A DNA stretch of 64,000 bases, taken from assembly GCF_900142775.1 (NCBI RefSeq), contig NZ_FRCC01000007.1, positions 186,001-250,000 of the forward strand, given 5' to 3'. The stretch's first letter is position 1. Each line of letters begins with the position of its first letter. Shown piece after piece: positions 6,670 to 14,992 of this stretch. This DNA comes from Flavobacterium flevense (lineage in GTDB: Bacteria > Bacteroidota > Bacteroidia > Flavobacteriales > Flavobacteriaceae). The notes under the pieces were generated by a model, which saw nothing but the letters and a program-made list of their open reading frames with translations, was not told the origin of the DNA and searched no databases. The position numbers and the translations under genes are program-made.

Positions 6670-9201
6670 TTATCCAGGGAATTCTCCACCACCTTCATCG
6701 CCGCCATTTTTAGGAGCATTCTTTTCCTTATCTGTTTTCTTCATGTTCAAACGGTAAGTGAAAGACAAATTAATTTGCCTTCTTCTCCACTGAAATTCAC
6801 TGTAAGAAGAAACATTGTCTAAATTAGTTTCTGATCTCATTTTTCTGGAATTGAAAAGATCACTTACATTCAATGCAATTGTAGCTTTATCTTTTAAAAT
6901 ATCCTTACTGAAGGCCATATTTACCACATAATTACCTAGGCTTTTACCCTGAGCTGTATTTCTTGGACCAAAATACATTCCGGATAATTGCCAATCTACT
7001 TTTGCCGGAAGTGTTAAACGGGAACTTACTCTGGTAAACCAGGAAAAAGCTTCGTTGTCTAAGTTTTGAGTTTGTTCTACCCCGTTAATATCTTTATATT
7101 TATTTTCTCCTATTGTTTTAGAATTGAAAAGGTTGAAACTACTGTTCAGTTTCCATATTTTTAATGGATTGTAGTTTAGGGTAAATTCGAAACCAATTTT
7201 ATGCTCTCTTCCCAGATTGACAGGAGTACTCAAAATAACGGGTGTTTCGGTTAATACAGGATTATCGATACCATCATCAGTATTATCAATCTCTTGTTCA
7301 ACAACATCTCCATTAGGATAACGTACAAAAGTGAATACGTTTTTAGTACTTTCATAATACAAAGAGGTATTGAAAGTTATTTTTTCCCATCTTTTAAGGT
7401 AACCAAAATCAAACTTATCGGTAAAAGAAGGATCTAAATCCGGATTCCCTTGAAAGATGTTAATATTACTGGAATAGTTAGTTGCCGGATTTAAGAAACG
7501 TCCTCTGGGTCTGGATAAACGTTTACTATAACTTAAAGAGACGCTGCTTTCGTCAGACAGTTCATAGTTTATAAAGGCACTTGGGAAAAAATTATTGTAT
7601 TTCTTAGTGTTGAAACTACTACCGGGTTCATCTAATAAATTGATATCAATTTTTGTGTCTTCCCAACGTAAACCAAACAAATAAGAGAATTTATTAACTT
7701 TAAAACCATATTGCGTATAAATCGCATTGATTCTTTCTTTGTACTCTAAAGTATTTGATAAATTAGGATTAATTGTACCATTATTATTAATGCTGTAAAT
7801 ATTATCTAAGTTGTTGAAATTTCCTTTGTAACCGGCTTCAAACTGACCGCCTTCTCCAATAGGTAAAACATAATCGGCCTGCAATTGCAATTGATTTTGT
7901 TTTTCGTCATTGATAGTAATATCATTATTAGGAGCATTAGTACTTCCTAAAACCTGATCTGTGATAGAAGAGCTCTCAGCATCTTTTTCTGTAGCATACG
8001 AAAAATCAACCGTTAATTTGTGTCCTTTATCATCGAAGTTCTTTAGAAAATTAGAAGCAAATTCTACATTTTCTCCCGAATCAAATCCGTCATTGATACG
8101 TTCACGAGTGGAAGTGAAGATTCTATTTGCATCATAATTGTTGTATTTTACAATGTCGCTTGTATTTCCTCTGTTGTCACGGTAGCTAATGGAATTAGTC
8201 CAGAAAGTATTAGGAGCAACAGTCCATTCTAAGCCAGTTTTAGTAGATATTCCTTTTCTAAGACGTTCCGTATTTTTAGTTTCGTCAATATAATTTCTTA
8301 TCGATTCATCGCTGTTAAAGTATGTTGAATTGGTTTTTCCTGCACCTTCGCTTGTTCTGTAATCGTATCCGGTTGAAGTAAAGAAATTTAATTTTTCAGT
8401 TTTGTAATTCAAATTTGCACTTGCACCATAAGTTTCAGGATCTCCAATTGAAGCAATAAAACTTCCGTTAAAACCTAAGTTTTTTCCTTTTTTCAAAACA
8501 ATGTTAAGGATTCCGGCTCCACCTTCGGCATCATAACGAGCAGATGGGTTAGTGATTACTTCTACTTTATCAATGGCATCTGCTGGAATTTGGCGTAAAG
8601 CCTCAGCCATATTTAGCGCATTAGAAGGACGCCCGTCAATAAAAATACGTACGTTTTCGTTGCCACGTAAACTAACATTTCCTTCTACATCCACAGAAAC
8701 AGAAGGGACATTTTCTAAAACATCACTTACAGTTCCTCCTTTTACAATCATATCCTGACCTACGCTGTATACTTTTTTGTCCAGTTTAATTTCAACAGTG
8801 GATCGCTCAGCACGAATGACTACTTCGTCCAGTTGTGCAATGTCTTCAACCAGTGCAAGTGTTCCTAAATCAGTATTTTTTTGAAGATTTTTTTGATTGA
8901 ATTCAATGGCTTTAAAAGAAATAAATTCAATTTTTATATTGTAGATACCCGGAGCTACTTCGATAGAAAAATTACCTTTAGCATTCGTAATTCCGCCGGT
9001 AATAGCTTTTGGATCTTTAGAATTTGTAATCGTTACAGTTGCATATTCCAGAGGTTGTTTACTTATTTTTTCAATTACAGTCCCTGATATTTTTATTTTT
9101 TCCTTTGTAGGTTCAGCAATAGGATCTCCTATTGAAGCAAAACTGTTTAGAAAGGTAAAAAAGAAGGTGAGACCTAAAATGAATCTTAATGATTGTCGCA
9201 T
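6670..9201 (-). CDS. TonB-dependent receptor-like outer membrane beta-barrel protein
   Basis: The 843-residue protein has a signal peptide (residues 1-23), a carboxypeptidase-regulatory-like beta-sandwich (about 35-115, SGTVIEKISKQPLEYATVTI), a TonB plug domain (about 125-240; VKGGTVSDVLENVPSVSVD, then G-R-P-S-N-A-L and I-E/D-K-V-E-V-I-T-N-P-S-A-R-Y-D), and a long beta-barrel region of the outer membrane protein family common in Bacteroidota. The C-terminal tail is hydrophilic and glycine-rich (GGDEGGGEFPG). No SusD partner is adjacent, so import of a specific polysaccharide is not indicated; ligand unknown. Confidence 0.9.
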   Translation of the reverse strand: MRQSLRFILGLTFFFTFLNSFASIGDPIAEPTKEKIKISGTVIEKISKQPLEYATVTITNSKDPKAITGGITNAKGNFSIEVAPGIYNIKIEFISFKAIEFNQKNLQKNTDLGTLALVEDIAQLDEVVIRAERSTVEIKLDKKVYSVGQDMIVKGGTVSDVLENVPSVSVDVEGNVSLRGNENVRIFIDGRPSNALNMAEALRQIPADAIDKVEVITNPSARYDAEGGAGILNIVLKKGKNLGFNGSFIASIGDPETYGASANLNYKTEKLNFFTSTGYDYRTSEGAGKTNSTYFNSDESIRNYIDETKNTERLRKGISTKTGLEWTVAPNTFWTNSISYRDNRGNTSDIVKYNNYDANRIFTSTRERINDGFDSGENVEFASNFLKNFDDKGHKLTVDFSYATEKDAESSSITDQVLGSTNAPNNDITINDEKQNQLQLQADYVLPIGEGGQFEAGYKGNFNNLDNIYSINNNGTINPNLSNTLEYKERINAIYTQYGFKVNKFSYLFGLRWEDTKIDINLLDEPGSSFNTKKYNNFFPSAFINYELSDESSVSLSYSKRLSRPRGRFLNPATNYSSNINIFQGNPDLDPSFTDKFDFGYLKRWEKITFNTSLYYESTKNVFTFVRYPNGDVVEQEIDNTDDGIDNPVLTETPVILSTPVNLGREHKIGFEFTLNYNPLKIWKLNSSFNLFNSKTIGENKYKDINGVEQTQNLDNEAFSWFTRVSSRLTLPAKVDWQLSGMYFGPRNTAQGKSLGNYVVNMAFSKDILKDKATIALNVSDLFNSRKMRSETNLDNVSSYSEFQWRRRQINLSFTYRLNMKKTDKEKNAPKNGGDEGGGEFPG

Positions 9202-9286
9202 TATTTGAATTTTTATTGTTTGTTTTATGAGTCGAAAAACGGCAGATGGTTTAATCTCTAAATATTAAATAAATGTTAAAACCACA

Positions 9287-9634
9287 TTAGTCCTTGAAAA
9301 AGGCTTCCATTTTATCCGTTTCTCTGGCTATAATAGCCTTATTTCCTTTGATAATAATAGGTCTTTCTATCAAAATAGGATTGGCTACCATCGCTTGAAT
9401 TATAGCGTCATCAGTCATGGTTGTATTTTTGAAATTTTCAATCCAGATTTTTTCTTTTTGACGTACTAATTCAATAGCATTAAGATTGAGTTTTTTTAAT
9501 AAAGATTTAAGTTCTTCTGCATCAGGTGTTTCGTCCAAATATTTGATGATTTTATATTCCTGATTAGTATTTTCTAAAAAAGCCAGACAGTTTCTTGATT
9601 TCCCGCAACGCGGATTATGATATACTTCAATCAT
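9287..9634 (-). CDS. ArsC family glutaredoxin-like arsenate reductase
   Basis: The 115-residue protein has the ArsC/Spx thioredoxin fold pattern: an N-terminal strand followed by H-N-P-R-C-G-K-S-R with Cys10 as the only visible catalytic cysteine, a middle L-D-E-T-P segment, and near the C-terminus N-P-I-L-I-E-R-P-I-I, the usual cis-proline-containing motif. Such enzymes reduce arsenate with glutathione or thioredoxin help, but many close relatives (YffB-like) have other or unknown roles. No ars operon genes are nearby, so the arsenate role is an inference from the family. Confidence 0.85.
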   Translation of the reverse strand: MIEVYHNPRCGKSRNCLAFLENTNQEYKIIKYLDETPDAEELKSLLKKLNLNAIELVRQKEKIWIENFKNTTMTDDAIIQAMVANPILIERPIIIKGNKAIIARETDKMEAFFKD

Positions 9635-9730
9635 GGGGTTTATTTTTATAGTTTGGAATAAAAAGGGTATTTTCGAAGTACAAAAATAGCTTTTGAAAGT
9701 TTAATAGTATTACTTTAAATCATAAAATAG

Positions 9731-10651
9731 ATGTTTATAGAACAGGGAGTTCATTCGGAAAATAAATTTTGGAAATATTTAGTGGGTTCAGTACTGATTA
9801 TTTTTGCCTCTTTTGTGGGACAAATTCCTTTAATGCTGGCGGTAATTGCAAAAATCTTTATTAGCGGAAAAAGCTATCCGTCGACTAATGACGAAATCAT
9901 GCATTTTTTCGAACCCAATCTTACTTTTTTTCTAATCCTGATTTCATTTGTATTTGCTTTAGCGGCCATTTTTTTTGTGGTTAAATTTTTGCACAGACAA
10001 ACTTTCCTTTCCGTGACTACTTCCCGGAAAAAAGTGGACTGGAACAGAGTTTTCTTTTCTTTTGGAATCTGGGCGGTATTTTCAATTGTGTCTACATTAA
10101 TTTTTTATTGGTTAAATCCCACTTTGTACGTTTTGGATTTTAAACCCATTCCGTTTGCTGTTCTTTTTGTGATTGCTGTGGCGCTGGTTCCTGTTCAAAC
10201 CAGTACCGAAGAATATGTTTTTAGAGGCTATCTAATGCAGGGATTTGCTAATCTGGCTCATAATAAATGGTTACCTTTGCTAATGACTTCCTTAATTTTT
10301 GGAGGAATGCATCTTTTTAATCCTGAAGTTTCAAAACTGGGAAATATCATTTTTGTCTACTATATCGGGACTGGCTTGTTTTTAGGAATTATAACATTAA
10401 TGGATGAAGGAATGGAATTAGCACTGGGTTTTCATGCAGCAAATAATCTTATTGGCGCTTTGTTGATTACCTCTGACTGGTCTGCTTTTCAAACTCATTC
10501 TATCTTTAAAGATTTGTCAGAACCTCAGGCCGGTTATGATATTATTTTGCCGGTGGTACTGGTTTACCCAATGCTTTTGTTTATCTTTAGTAGCAAATAC
10601 AAATGGCATAACTGGAAAGAAAAACTAACAGGAAACATCAATGTAAGCTAA
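9731..10651 (+). CDS. CPBP family intramembrane metalloprotease
   Basis: The 306-residue membrane protein has about eight hydrophobic segments and the three CPBP (Abi/CaaX protease-like) motifs: E-E-Y-V-F-R-G-Y (motif 1, E-E-x-x-x-R), a later M-H-L-F-N-P (motif 2), and F-H-A-A-N-N (motif 3). These Glu and His residues form the active site in the inner membrane. Bacterial members process prenylated proteins, bacteriocins or regulators; the substrate here is unknown. The stop codon is five bases before menE, so both are probably cotranscribed, but I see no functional link to menaquinone synthesis. Confidence 0.9.
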   Translation: MFIEQGVHSENKFWKYLVGSVLIIFASFVGQIPLMLAVIAKIFISGKSYPSTNDEIMHFFEPNLTFFLILISFVFALAAIFFVVKFLHRQTFLSVTTSRKKVDWNRVFFSFGIWAVFSIVSTLIFYWLNPTLYVLDFKPIPFAVLFVIAVALVPVQTSTEEYVFRGYLMQGFANLAHNKWLPLLMTSLIFGGMHLFNPEVSKLGNIIFVYYIGTGLFLGIITLMDEGMELALGFHAANNLIGALLITSDWSAFQTHSIFKDLSEPQAGYDIILPVVLVYPMLLFIFSSKYKWHNWKEKLTGNINVS

Positions 10652-10656
10652 TAATT

Positions 10657-11706
10657 ATGAGAAAAGTTACTTATAAAAACATTCACAATTTTTTTAAATT
10701 CAACGGGGTTCATTTAAAGAGCAGCGAATTGCAAATTGCCGGTTATTATCTGATAAAAGAAGGCAATGAATATGAAAAAGCCATAGGAGAGTTTTTGCTG
10801 GACTGGTTTGACGGAAAACCGTATATTGATTTACAGACTTCCGGAACAACCGGGATTCCTAAGCGTATTAGAAAAAACAAACAAGAGTTGGTGAACTCGG
10901 CATTAGCAACGGGAGATTTTTTTAATTTAAAACCAGGAGACACTGCTTTATGTTGTTTGCCTGTACAATTTATCGCCGGAAAAATGATGCTGGTAAGAAG
11001 TTTTATTTTAGGATTAGCCATTGATGTGGTGGCTCCAACTTCAAATCCATTAGCAGATTTAAACAAAAAATATGATTTTGTTGCCATGGTTCCTTTGCAG
11101 CTTGAAAACTCATTAAACGAATTGCATAAAGTAAGGAAACTCATTGTTGGCGGAGCTAAACTCAATGATTCTTTAACAAAAAAACTCCTAAACACTAACA
11201 CAGAAGTTTATGAAACTTATGGAATGACCGAAACCATTACTCATATTGCTGCTAAAAAAGTAGGTGAGGGCGCTTTTACTGTTTTGCCTCATGCTAGTAT
11301 TTCTCAAAATGAAAAAAACTGTTTAGTTATTCATGCACCATCAGTGAGTGAGGAAATTTTGTGTACGAATGATTTGGTCCAAATAATAAATGACAACCAA
11401 TTTGTGCTTCTAGGTCGCATGGATAATGTGGTAAACAGTGGCGGAATAAAACTTGTTCCGGAACAAATTGAAGAGAAACTCGTTAATAAAATTAAAACTC
11501 CTTTTTTTGTAGGAGGTATTCCGGATGCGGTATTAGGAGAAAAATTAGTTTTAGTGATCGAAGGAGAAAAGCAAGAAGTAGCCGAAACTGTTTTTGATGT
11601 TTTGGATAAATATGAAAAACCCAAAAACCTCTTTTTTGTTCCAAAATTTGAAAGAACAGAAAGCGGAAAAATAAAAAGAAAAGCGATTTTGAAAGCTTTA
11701 GAATAA
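10657..11706 (+). CDS. menE: o-Succinylbenzoate--CoA ligase
   Basis: MenE adenylates o-succinylbenzoate and joins it to CoA in menaquinone synthesis. The 349-residue product has the AMP-binding P-loop T-S-G-T-T-G-I-P-K-R at about residues 60-70, Y-E-T-Y-G-M-T-E-T (A5 motif) at about 185-193, G-R-M-D-N-V-V-N-S-G-G (A8) at about 252-262, and E-S-G-K-I-K-R with the C-terminal catalytic lysine. It is shorter than the usual 450-500 residues, as is typical of Bacteroidota MenE. menB, menA and menC occur 16-21 kb downstream, which supports the assignment. Confidence 0.88.
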   Translation: MRKVTYKNIHNFFKFNGVHLKSSELQIAGYYLIKEGNEYEKAIGEFLLDWFDGKPYIDLQTSGTTGIPKRIRKNKQELVNSALATGDFFNLKPGDTALCCLPVQFIAGKMMLVRSFILGLAIDVVAPTSNPLADLNKKYDFVAMVPLQLENSLNELHKVRKLIVGGAKLNDSLTKKLLNTNTEVYETYGMTETITHIAAKKVGEGAFTVLPHASISQNEKNCLVIHAPSVSEEILCTNDLVQIINDNQFVLLGRMDNVVNSGGIKLVPEQIEEKLVNKIKTPFFVGGIPDAVLGEKLVLVIEGEKQEVAETVFDVLDKYEKPKNLFFVPKFERTESGKIKRKAILKALE

Positions 11707-11708
11707 CA

Positions 11709-12407
11709 TTATTTATGCTCTATAATTTCGTTATTTAATTTATCTGCTTGCAGTAAACCAATTTTTTTGTTGACTATTTTAATAAGTCCTTCTTTTTTCA
11801 GACTCGAAAGAATGCGTGTTACCTGTTCGTCAGTTGTTCCGGCAAAATCAGCAATTTCTTTTCGGGATAAATTGATGTTGAGTAAATTATTAGTATGACC
11901 AAATTTTTTAAGCAAATACAATAAGATATCAATCACTCTTTCGCGTACATTCATTTGGGCAATTTTTTTAACCCTATTTTCGCTTTTATTCAATTCCTCG
12001 GCATAAAATAACATCATGTCATACGTAAATTCCGGAATTGATTTCAGGATGGCATGCATAATATCATTGCTGAAATTACACAATACGGTATCTTCAATTG
12101 CCGAAGCCGCTATTAAATACCGATTACTGGTTCCAAAACCCCTGAAACCTAATGTATCTCCGTCAGTAGTAAGGCGAACAATTTGCTCTTTACCATAAAT
12201 TCCTGTTTTTAAAACCTTTACTTTTCCTTTGTAAATAAAATACAATCCTTGAATAGGAGCACCTTCAATCATGAATTGCTGTCCTTTTTTACAGGTATAA
12301 TTGGTTTTTTCCAAAACAAAATCCTGCATTTTTTCAAGATGCAAGTGTTTTTTAATAAAGCAATTGGCATTGACGCAACTGGTACAATCAGTAGTAATTC
12401 CTCTCAT
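11709..12407 (-). CDS. Crp/Fnr family regulator with FNR-like cysteine set
   Basis: The 232-residue protein has an N-terminal cysteine cluster (Cys8, Cys11, Cys16), a cyclic-nucleotide-binding-type beta-barrel (about 25-120), a dimer helix, and a C-terminal winged helix (LSRKEIADFAGTTDEQVTRILSSL at about 178-201; recognition-helix E-x-x-T-R resembles FNR's E-x-x-S-R). A fourth cysteine, Cys110 in the barrel, lies where FNR has its fourth cluster ligand. By analogy with FNR it may bind an oxygen- or NO-sensitive [4Fe-4S] cluster; this is inference. Its promoter carries a palindrome also found before the Mo-cofactor operon. It converges on menE with a two-base gap. Confidence 0.85.
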   Translation of the reverse strand: MRGITTDCTSCVNANCFIKKHLHLEKMQDFVLEKTNYTCKKGQQFMIEGAPIQGLYFIYKGKVKVLKTGIYGKEQIVRLTTDGDTLGFRGFGTSNRYLIAASAIEDTVLCNFSNDIMHAILKSIPEFTYDMMLFYAEELNKSENRVKKIAQMNVRERVIDILLYLLKKFGHTNNLLNINLSRKEIADFAGTTDEQVTRILSSLKKEGLIKIVNKKIGLLQADKLNNEIIEHK

Positions 12408-12448
12408 TTTGTTCTTATTTTATGAGTTGAACTCAGTTTTTAATAGCA

Positions 12449-12481
12449 CAAATGTAATTTAAAAATAAGTATTAATACGTA
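12449..12481 (-). promoter_or_regulatory. Promoter and palindromic operator of the Crp/Fnr regulator
   Basis: On the minus strand TACATTTG (12456-12449) fits the -7 box. No TTTG lies at the usual distance; instead a 16-bp near-palindrome, TAAGTATTAATACGTA on the plus strand (12466-12481, one mismatched pair), covers the -33 region. This arrangement fits an activator or autoregulatory site. The near-identical perfect palindrome occurs at 18614-18629. Confidence 0.55.
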
Positions 12482-12598
12482 TTTTTGTTAATGAAATTAC
12501 TTAGAAGTAGTTGTTTTTATTGATTTAGAAATAAGTATGCATCTTTTTATGAGAATCTTACTTTTTAGATTAAAAATCCATCAGATTGTTATTGTGGT

Positions 12599-13153
12599 TT
12601 ATTGCTGTTCCAATTCTTCATACATTTTTAATAATTGTGTTACTGTATTCCAATTCCGAATGGTAGCGGTAAGATTCAGTTTTTTTTCAATGTATTTTTG
12701 GTCTAATCTGGTTTTTCCTGCCGAAACAGCGTATTTAATAAAAATTCTGTTTTTATCAAGATGTACTTCATCAGGCTTTACAGCACTCATTTTTAAATCA
12801 TGAATCCGGTCTTTATGCAGTTCCATGGATACAAACGCAACATATAGTTTCTTAGTATCGGCATTATTTTCCTGTAAAAAAAGATTGTTTTTTTGACAGG
12901 CTTCTAAGTCTGATTTATTGATCATTACCACAGGAACATCGTGTCCAAAGGTTCTGAAAATTTCCTGTTTGATTTTAAAACCCACGGCCGCAGGATTCTC
13001 TTCTTCTGTAGTTACAAATACATTTCCGCTTTGGATGTATGTTTTTACATTAGTGAACCCCATGTTTTCAAGCATTTTTTGTAGCGCATCCATTTTCATC
13101 ATGTTGTGCCCGGAAACGTTGATACCGCGAAGTAATGCCAGATGTGTAGTCAT
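12599..13153 (-). CDS. DUF1697 domain protein
   Basis: The 184-residue protein starts with TTHLALLRGINVSGHNMMKM, the strongly conserved opening of the DUF1697 family, followed by Y-I-Q-S-G-N-V-F, the second family motif. Length is typical. It appears cytosolic and has no signal peptide. The biochemical function of the family is not established. It lies 16 bases after the HAD hydrolase gene on the same strand, so both are probably cotranscribed. Confidence 0.9.
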   Translation of the reverse strand: MTTHLALLRGINVSGHNMMKMDALQKMLENMGFTNVKTYIQSGNVFVTTEEENPAAVGFKIKQEIFRTFGHDVPVVMINKSDLEACQKNNLFLQENNADTKKLYVAFVSMELHKDRIHDLKMSAVKPDEVHLDKNRIFIKYAVSAGKTRLDQKYIEKKLNLTATIRNWNTVTQLLKMYEELEQQ

Positions 13154-13169
13154 TTTTATGATTTAATAA

Positions 13170-13805
13170 TTATTGTAAAAGTAAATGAAGTTGTGCCATA
13201 TCATCAAATAAAGGAATATTCATTTGCTGTAAAGCATCAAAGTTAGCGTGATTTGTAAAACCAAAAACATCAAAACCAGCTGTTAAAGCTGCCTGAACTC
13301 CCGCCGGACTGTCTTCGATTACAACACAATCCTGAACGTCAAATCCCATAGTTCTGGCTGCATGCAGGTATAATTCGGGATTGGGTTTCCAACTATTAAT
13401 GTCGTAAGCACTAAAAATATTTCCTTCAAATTTATCAATTAGCTGCGTGGCAGTCAAATTGAGTCTGATTTTATCAGCAGGACCATTAGAAGCAACCGCT
13501 ATCGGAACATTGATTTTGGCTAACAATTCATGAATTCCTTCTATGGGTTTTAAATTTTTTTGAAAGGATTCGAAGGTACATTTTCTAAATTCTGCTTCAA
13601 AAGTGTCAGGCAGTTTTTTGTTAGCCAAATCAGCGATATAATCAAAACAAAATTCCAGAGATTTACCTAAAAACAATTGGTGTGCCTCAATTTCATCAAT
13701 GAATGCGCCATGTGTTTTTGCCATATTCACTAAGGTGCCAATAGAAATAGCTTCGCTGTCTACCAGTACACCGTCACAATCAAAAATGATGCATTTGTAT
13801 TTCAT
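13170..13805 (-). CDS. HAD family hydrolase, phosphoglucomutase/phosphatase-like
   Basis: The 211-residue protein carries the HAD motifs: D-C-D-G-V-L-V-D-S-E at residues 9-18 (Asp nucleophile and acid/base), V-A-S-N-G at about 104-108 (motif II), and E-D-S-P-A-G-V-Q-A-A at about 163-172 (motif IV). A helical cap lies between motifs I and II, as in subfamily I phosphatases and beta-phosphoglucomutases. The E after D-S is the form seen in beta-phosphoglucomutase-like members. The substrate is probably a sugar phosphate or nucleotide but cannot be named. Confidence 0.88.
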   Translation of the reverse strand: MKYKCIIFDCDGVLVDSEAISIGTLVNMAKTHGAFIDEIEAHQLFLGKSLEFCFDYIADLANKKLPDTFEAEFRKCTFESFQKNLKPIEGIHELLAKINVPIAVASNGPADKIRLNLTATQLIDKFEGNIFSAYDINSWKPNPELYLHAARTMGFDVQDCVVIEDSPAGVQAALTAGFDVFGFTNHANFDALQQMNIPLFDDMAQLHLLLQ

Positions 13806-13835
13806 GTTTTTTTGCTTTTAATCTTATTAAAAATT

Positions 13836-13875
13836 GGAACACTGATAAAACGGATTGAACAGATAAACACAGATA
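13836..13875. repeat. Dispersed repeat (CGGATTGAACAGAT type), left arm
   Basis: Carries ACTGATAAAACGGATTGAACAGAT. Its partner arm at 14074-14092 (ATCAATTTTATCCGTGGG) is partly complementary, so the dyad repeat at 13924-14056 is nested inside it. Related sequences are at 21478-21575 and 22851-22892. Confidence 0.5.
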
Positions 13876-13923
13876 TATAAAATCTTTATATAAGTTATAC
13901 GGCAACCATACGAGTTTTATTTT

Positions 13924-14056
13924 TACCACAAATTACACCAATTTGCACAAATATTTTATTCTAAAAAATATCTCACCAATTTTTAACTGCATTTTGACAG
14001 CGATTTGTGGAATATTTAAGACATCTGAATTGGTGTTTTTTCGTGTAATTTGTGGC
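13924..14056. repeat. Dispersed dyad repeat (CCACAAATTACAC type), copy 2
   Basis: The left arm CCACAAATTACACCAATT is complementary to the right-arm blocks AATTGGTGT and GTGTAATTTGTGG. It lies between two HAD hydrolase genes and, with the repeat arms around it, fills the 302-base gap there. Confidence 0.65.
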
Positions 14057-14107
14057 TTGTGTTTGCTGTATTAAATCAATTTTATCCGTGGGCTTTTATT
14101 TCGAATA

Positions 14108-14755
14108 TTATAAAAGTTCCAATAAATCCAGTGGATGATTGATGATGGATTGAGCACCTTCGGCTAGTAATTCCTCTTTCGGGCGGTATCCCCAGGTAAC
14201 CCCTACAGCATACATATTAGCATTTCTAGCTGTTTGCATGTCAATATCAGAATCACCTACATACAATATCTCTTCGACAGAAAAACCTAAATCGTTGCTG
14301 ATTTCAATGGCAGCTGCCGGATTTGGTTTTTTAGTAGCTTCGCTTTTCAAACCCATTACAATTTCAAAATAATCAGGAAATAGAGTAAGACCAATTTTTT
14401 TAGTCAGTTCATCCGCTTTATTCGATAAAATTGCCATTTTGATATTTCTGGATTTCAGTTGTTCTAAAAGTTCCGTAATTCCATCATAGACAATCGTTTT
14501 GTTAGTGCAATTATCCCGATAGTTTAGCATCATAGCTTGAAAATGTTTTTCGATATTTTCTTCATTTCTATGAGTTTCCGGAAGGGCTTTGGTTACCAGA
14601 ACCCGGAGTCCGCTGCCAATAAAATTATTAATAACTTCATAACTATGAGTAGGTAATTGATTCCCCTGAAGTACTTTATTTATAGAATCGGCAATGTCAA
14701 TTAGGGAGTTTACGAGTGTTCCGTCAAGGTCAAATAGTACTGCTTTAAATTTCAT
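14108..14755 (-). CDS. HAD family hydrolase, phosphoglycolate phosphatase-like
   Basis: The 215-residue protein has HAD motif I D-L-D-G-T-L-V-N-S at about residues 9-17, motif II L-S-N-K at about 110-113, a conserved lysine in the S-E-A-T-K-K-P-N-P segment, and motif IV V-G-D-S-D-I-D-M at about 161-168. This layout is typical of Gph-like phosphatases that remove 2-phosphoglycolate or similar small phosphates. The ATG at 14755 (MKFKAVLFDLDGTLVN) is preferred to one six codons upstream because the family begins directly before motif I. Exact substrate not determined. Confidence 0.87.
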   Translation of the reverse strand: MKFKAVLFDLDGTLVNSLIDIADSINKVLQGNQLPTHSYEVINNFIGSGLRVLVTKALPETHRNEENIEKHFQAMMLNYRDNCTNKTIVYDGITELLEQLKSRNIKMAILSNKADELTKKIGLTLFPDYFEIVMGLKSEATKKPNPAAAIEISNDLGFSVEEILYVGDSDIDMQTARNANMYAVGVTWGYRPKEELLAEGAQSIINHPLDLLELL

Positions 14756-14800
14756 ATTTTTATGTAGTGTCAATGTATGTTGGTATTACGGATAATTTTT

Positions 14801-14845
14801 AACCGCAAAGTTCGCTAAGTTTTTCGCAAAGTTCACCAAGTTTTT
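14801..14845. repeat. Dispersed repeat (CGCAAAGTTCGC type), copy 1
   Basis: Contains AACCGCAAAGTTCGCTAAG and CGCAAAGTTCACCAAG, two near-repeats in tandem. The inverse form, with several CTTTGCGAA units, is at 31211-31275. Confidence 0.55.
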
Positions 14846-14858
14846 TAAAAAAAGTAAA

Positions 14859-14980
14859 CCACGAATTACACCAATTGTCACTAATTTTATCAGCATTTAA
14901 ATCGAATTATACTAATTGTAGCTGTTGTAATGATTTGTATTCAAGACAGTATTTCGTGAGAATTCGTGTAATTCGTGTGG
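14859..14980. repeat. Dispersed dyad repeat (CCACGAATTACAC type), copy 3
   Basis: The left arm CCACGAATTACACCAATT faces the right-arm blocks AATTCGTGTAATTCGTG about 80 bases away. It lies between the HAD hydrolase and M28 peptidase genes, directly after the CGCAAAGTTCGC repeat. Confidence 0.65.
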
Positions 14981-14992
14981 AATGATAACGTC

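Noticed and set aside
9287..9634. Arsenic resistance locus
   Set aside because: Only a lone ArsC-fold gene; no arsR, arsB or acr3 nearby.
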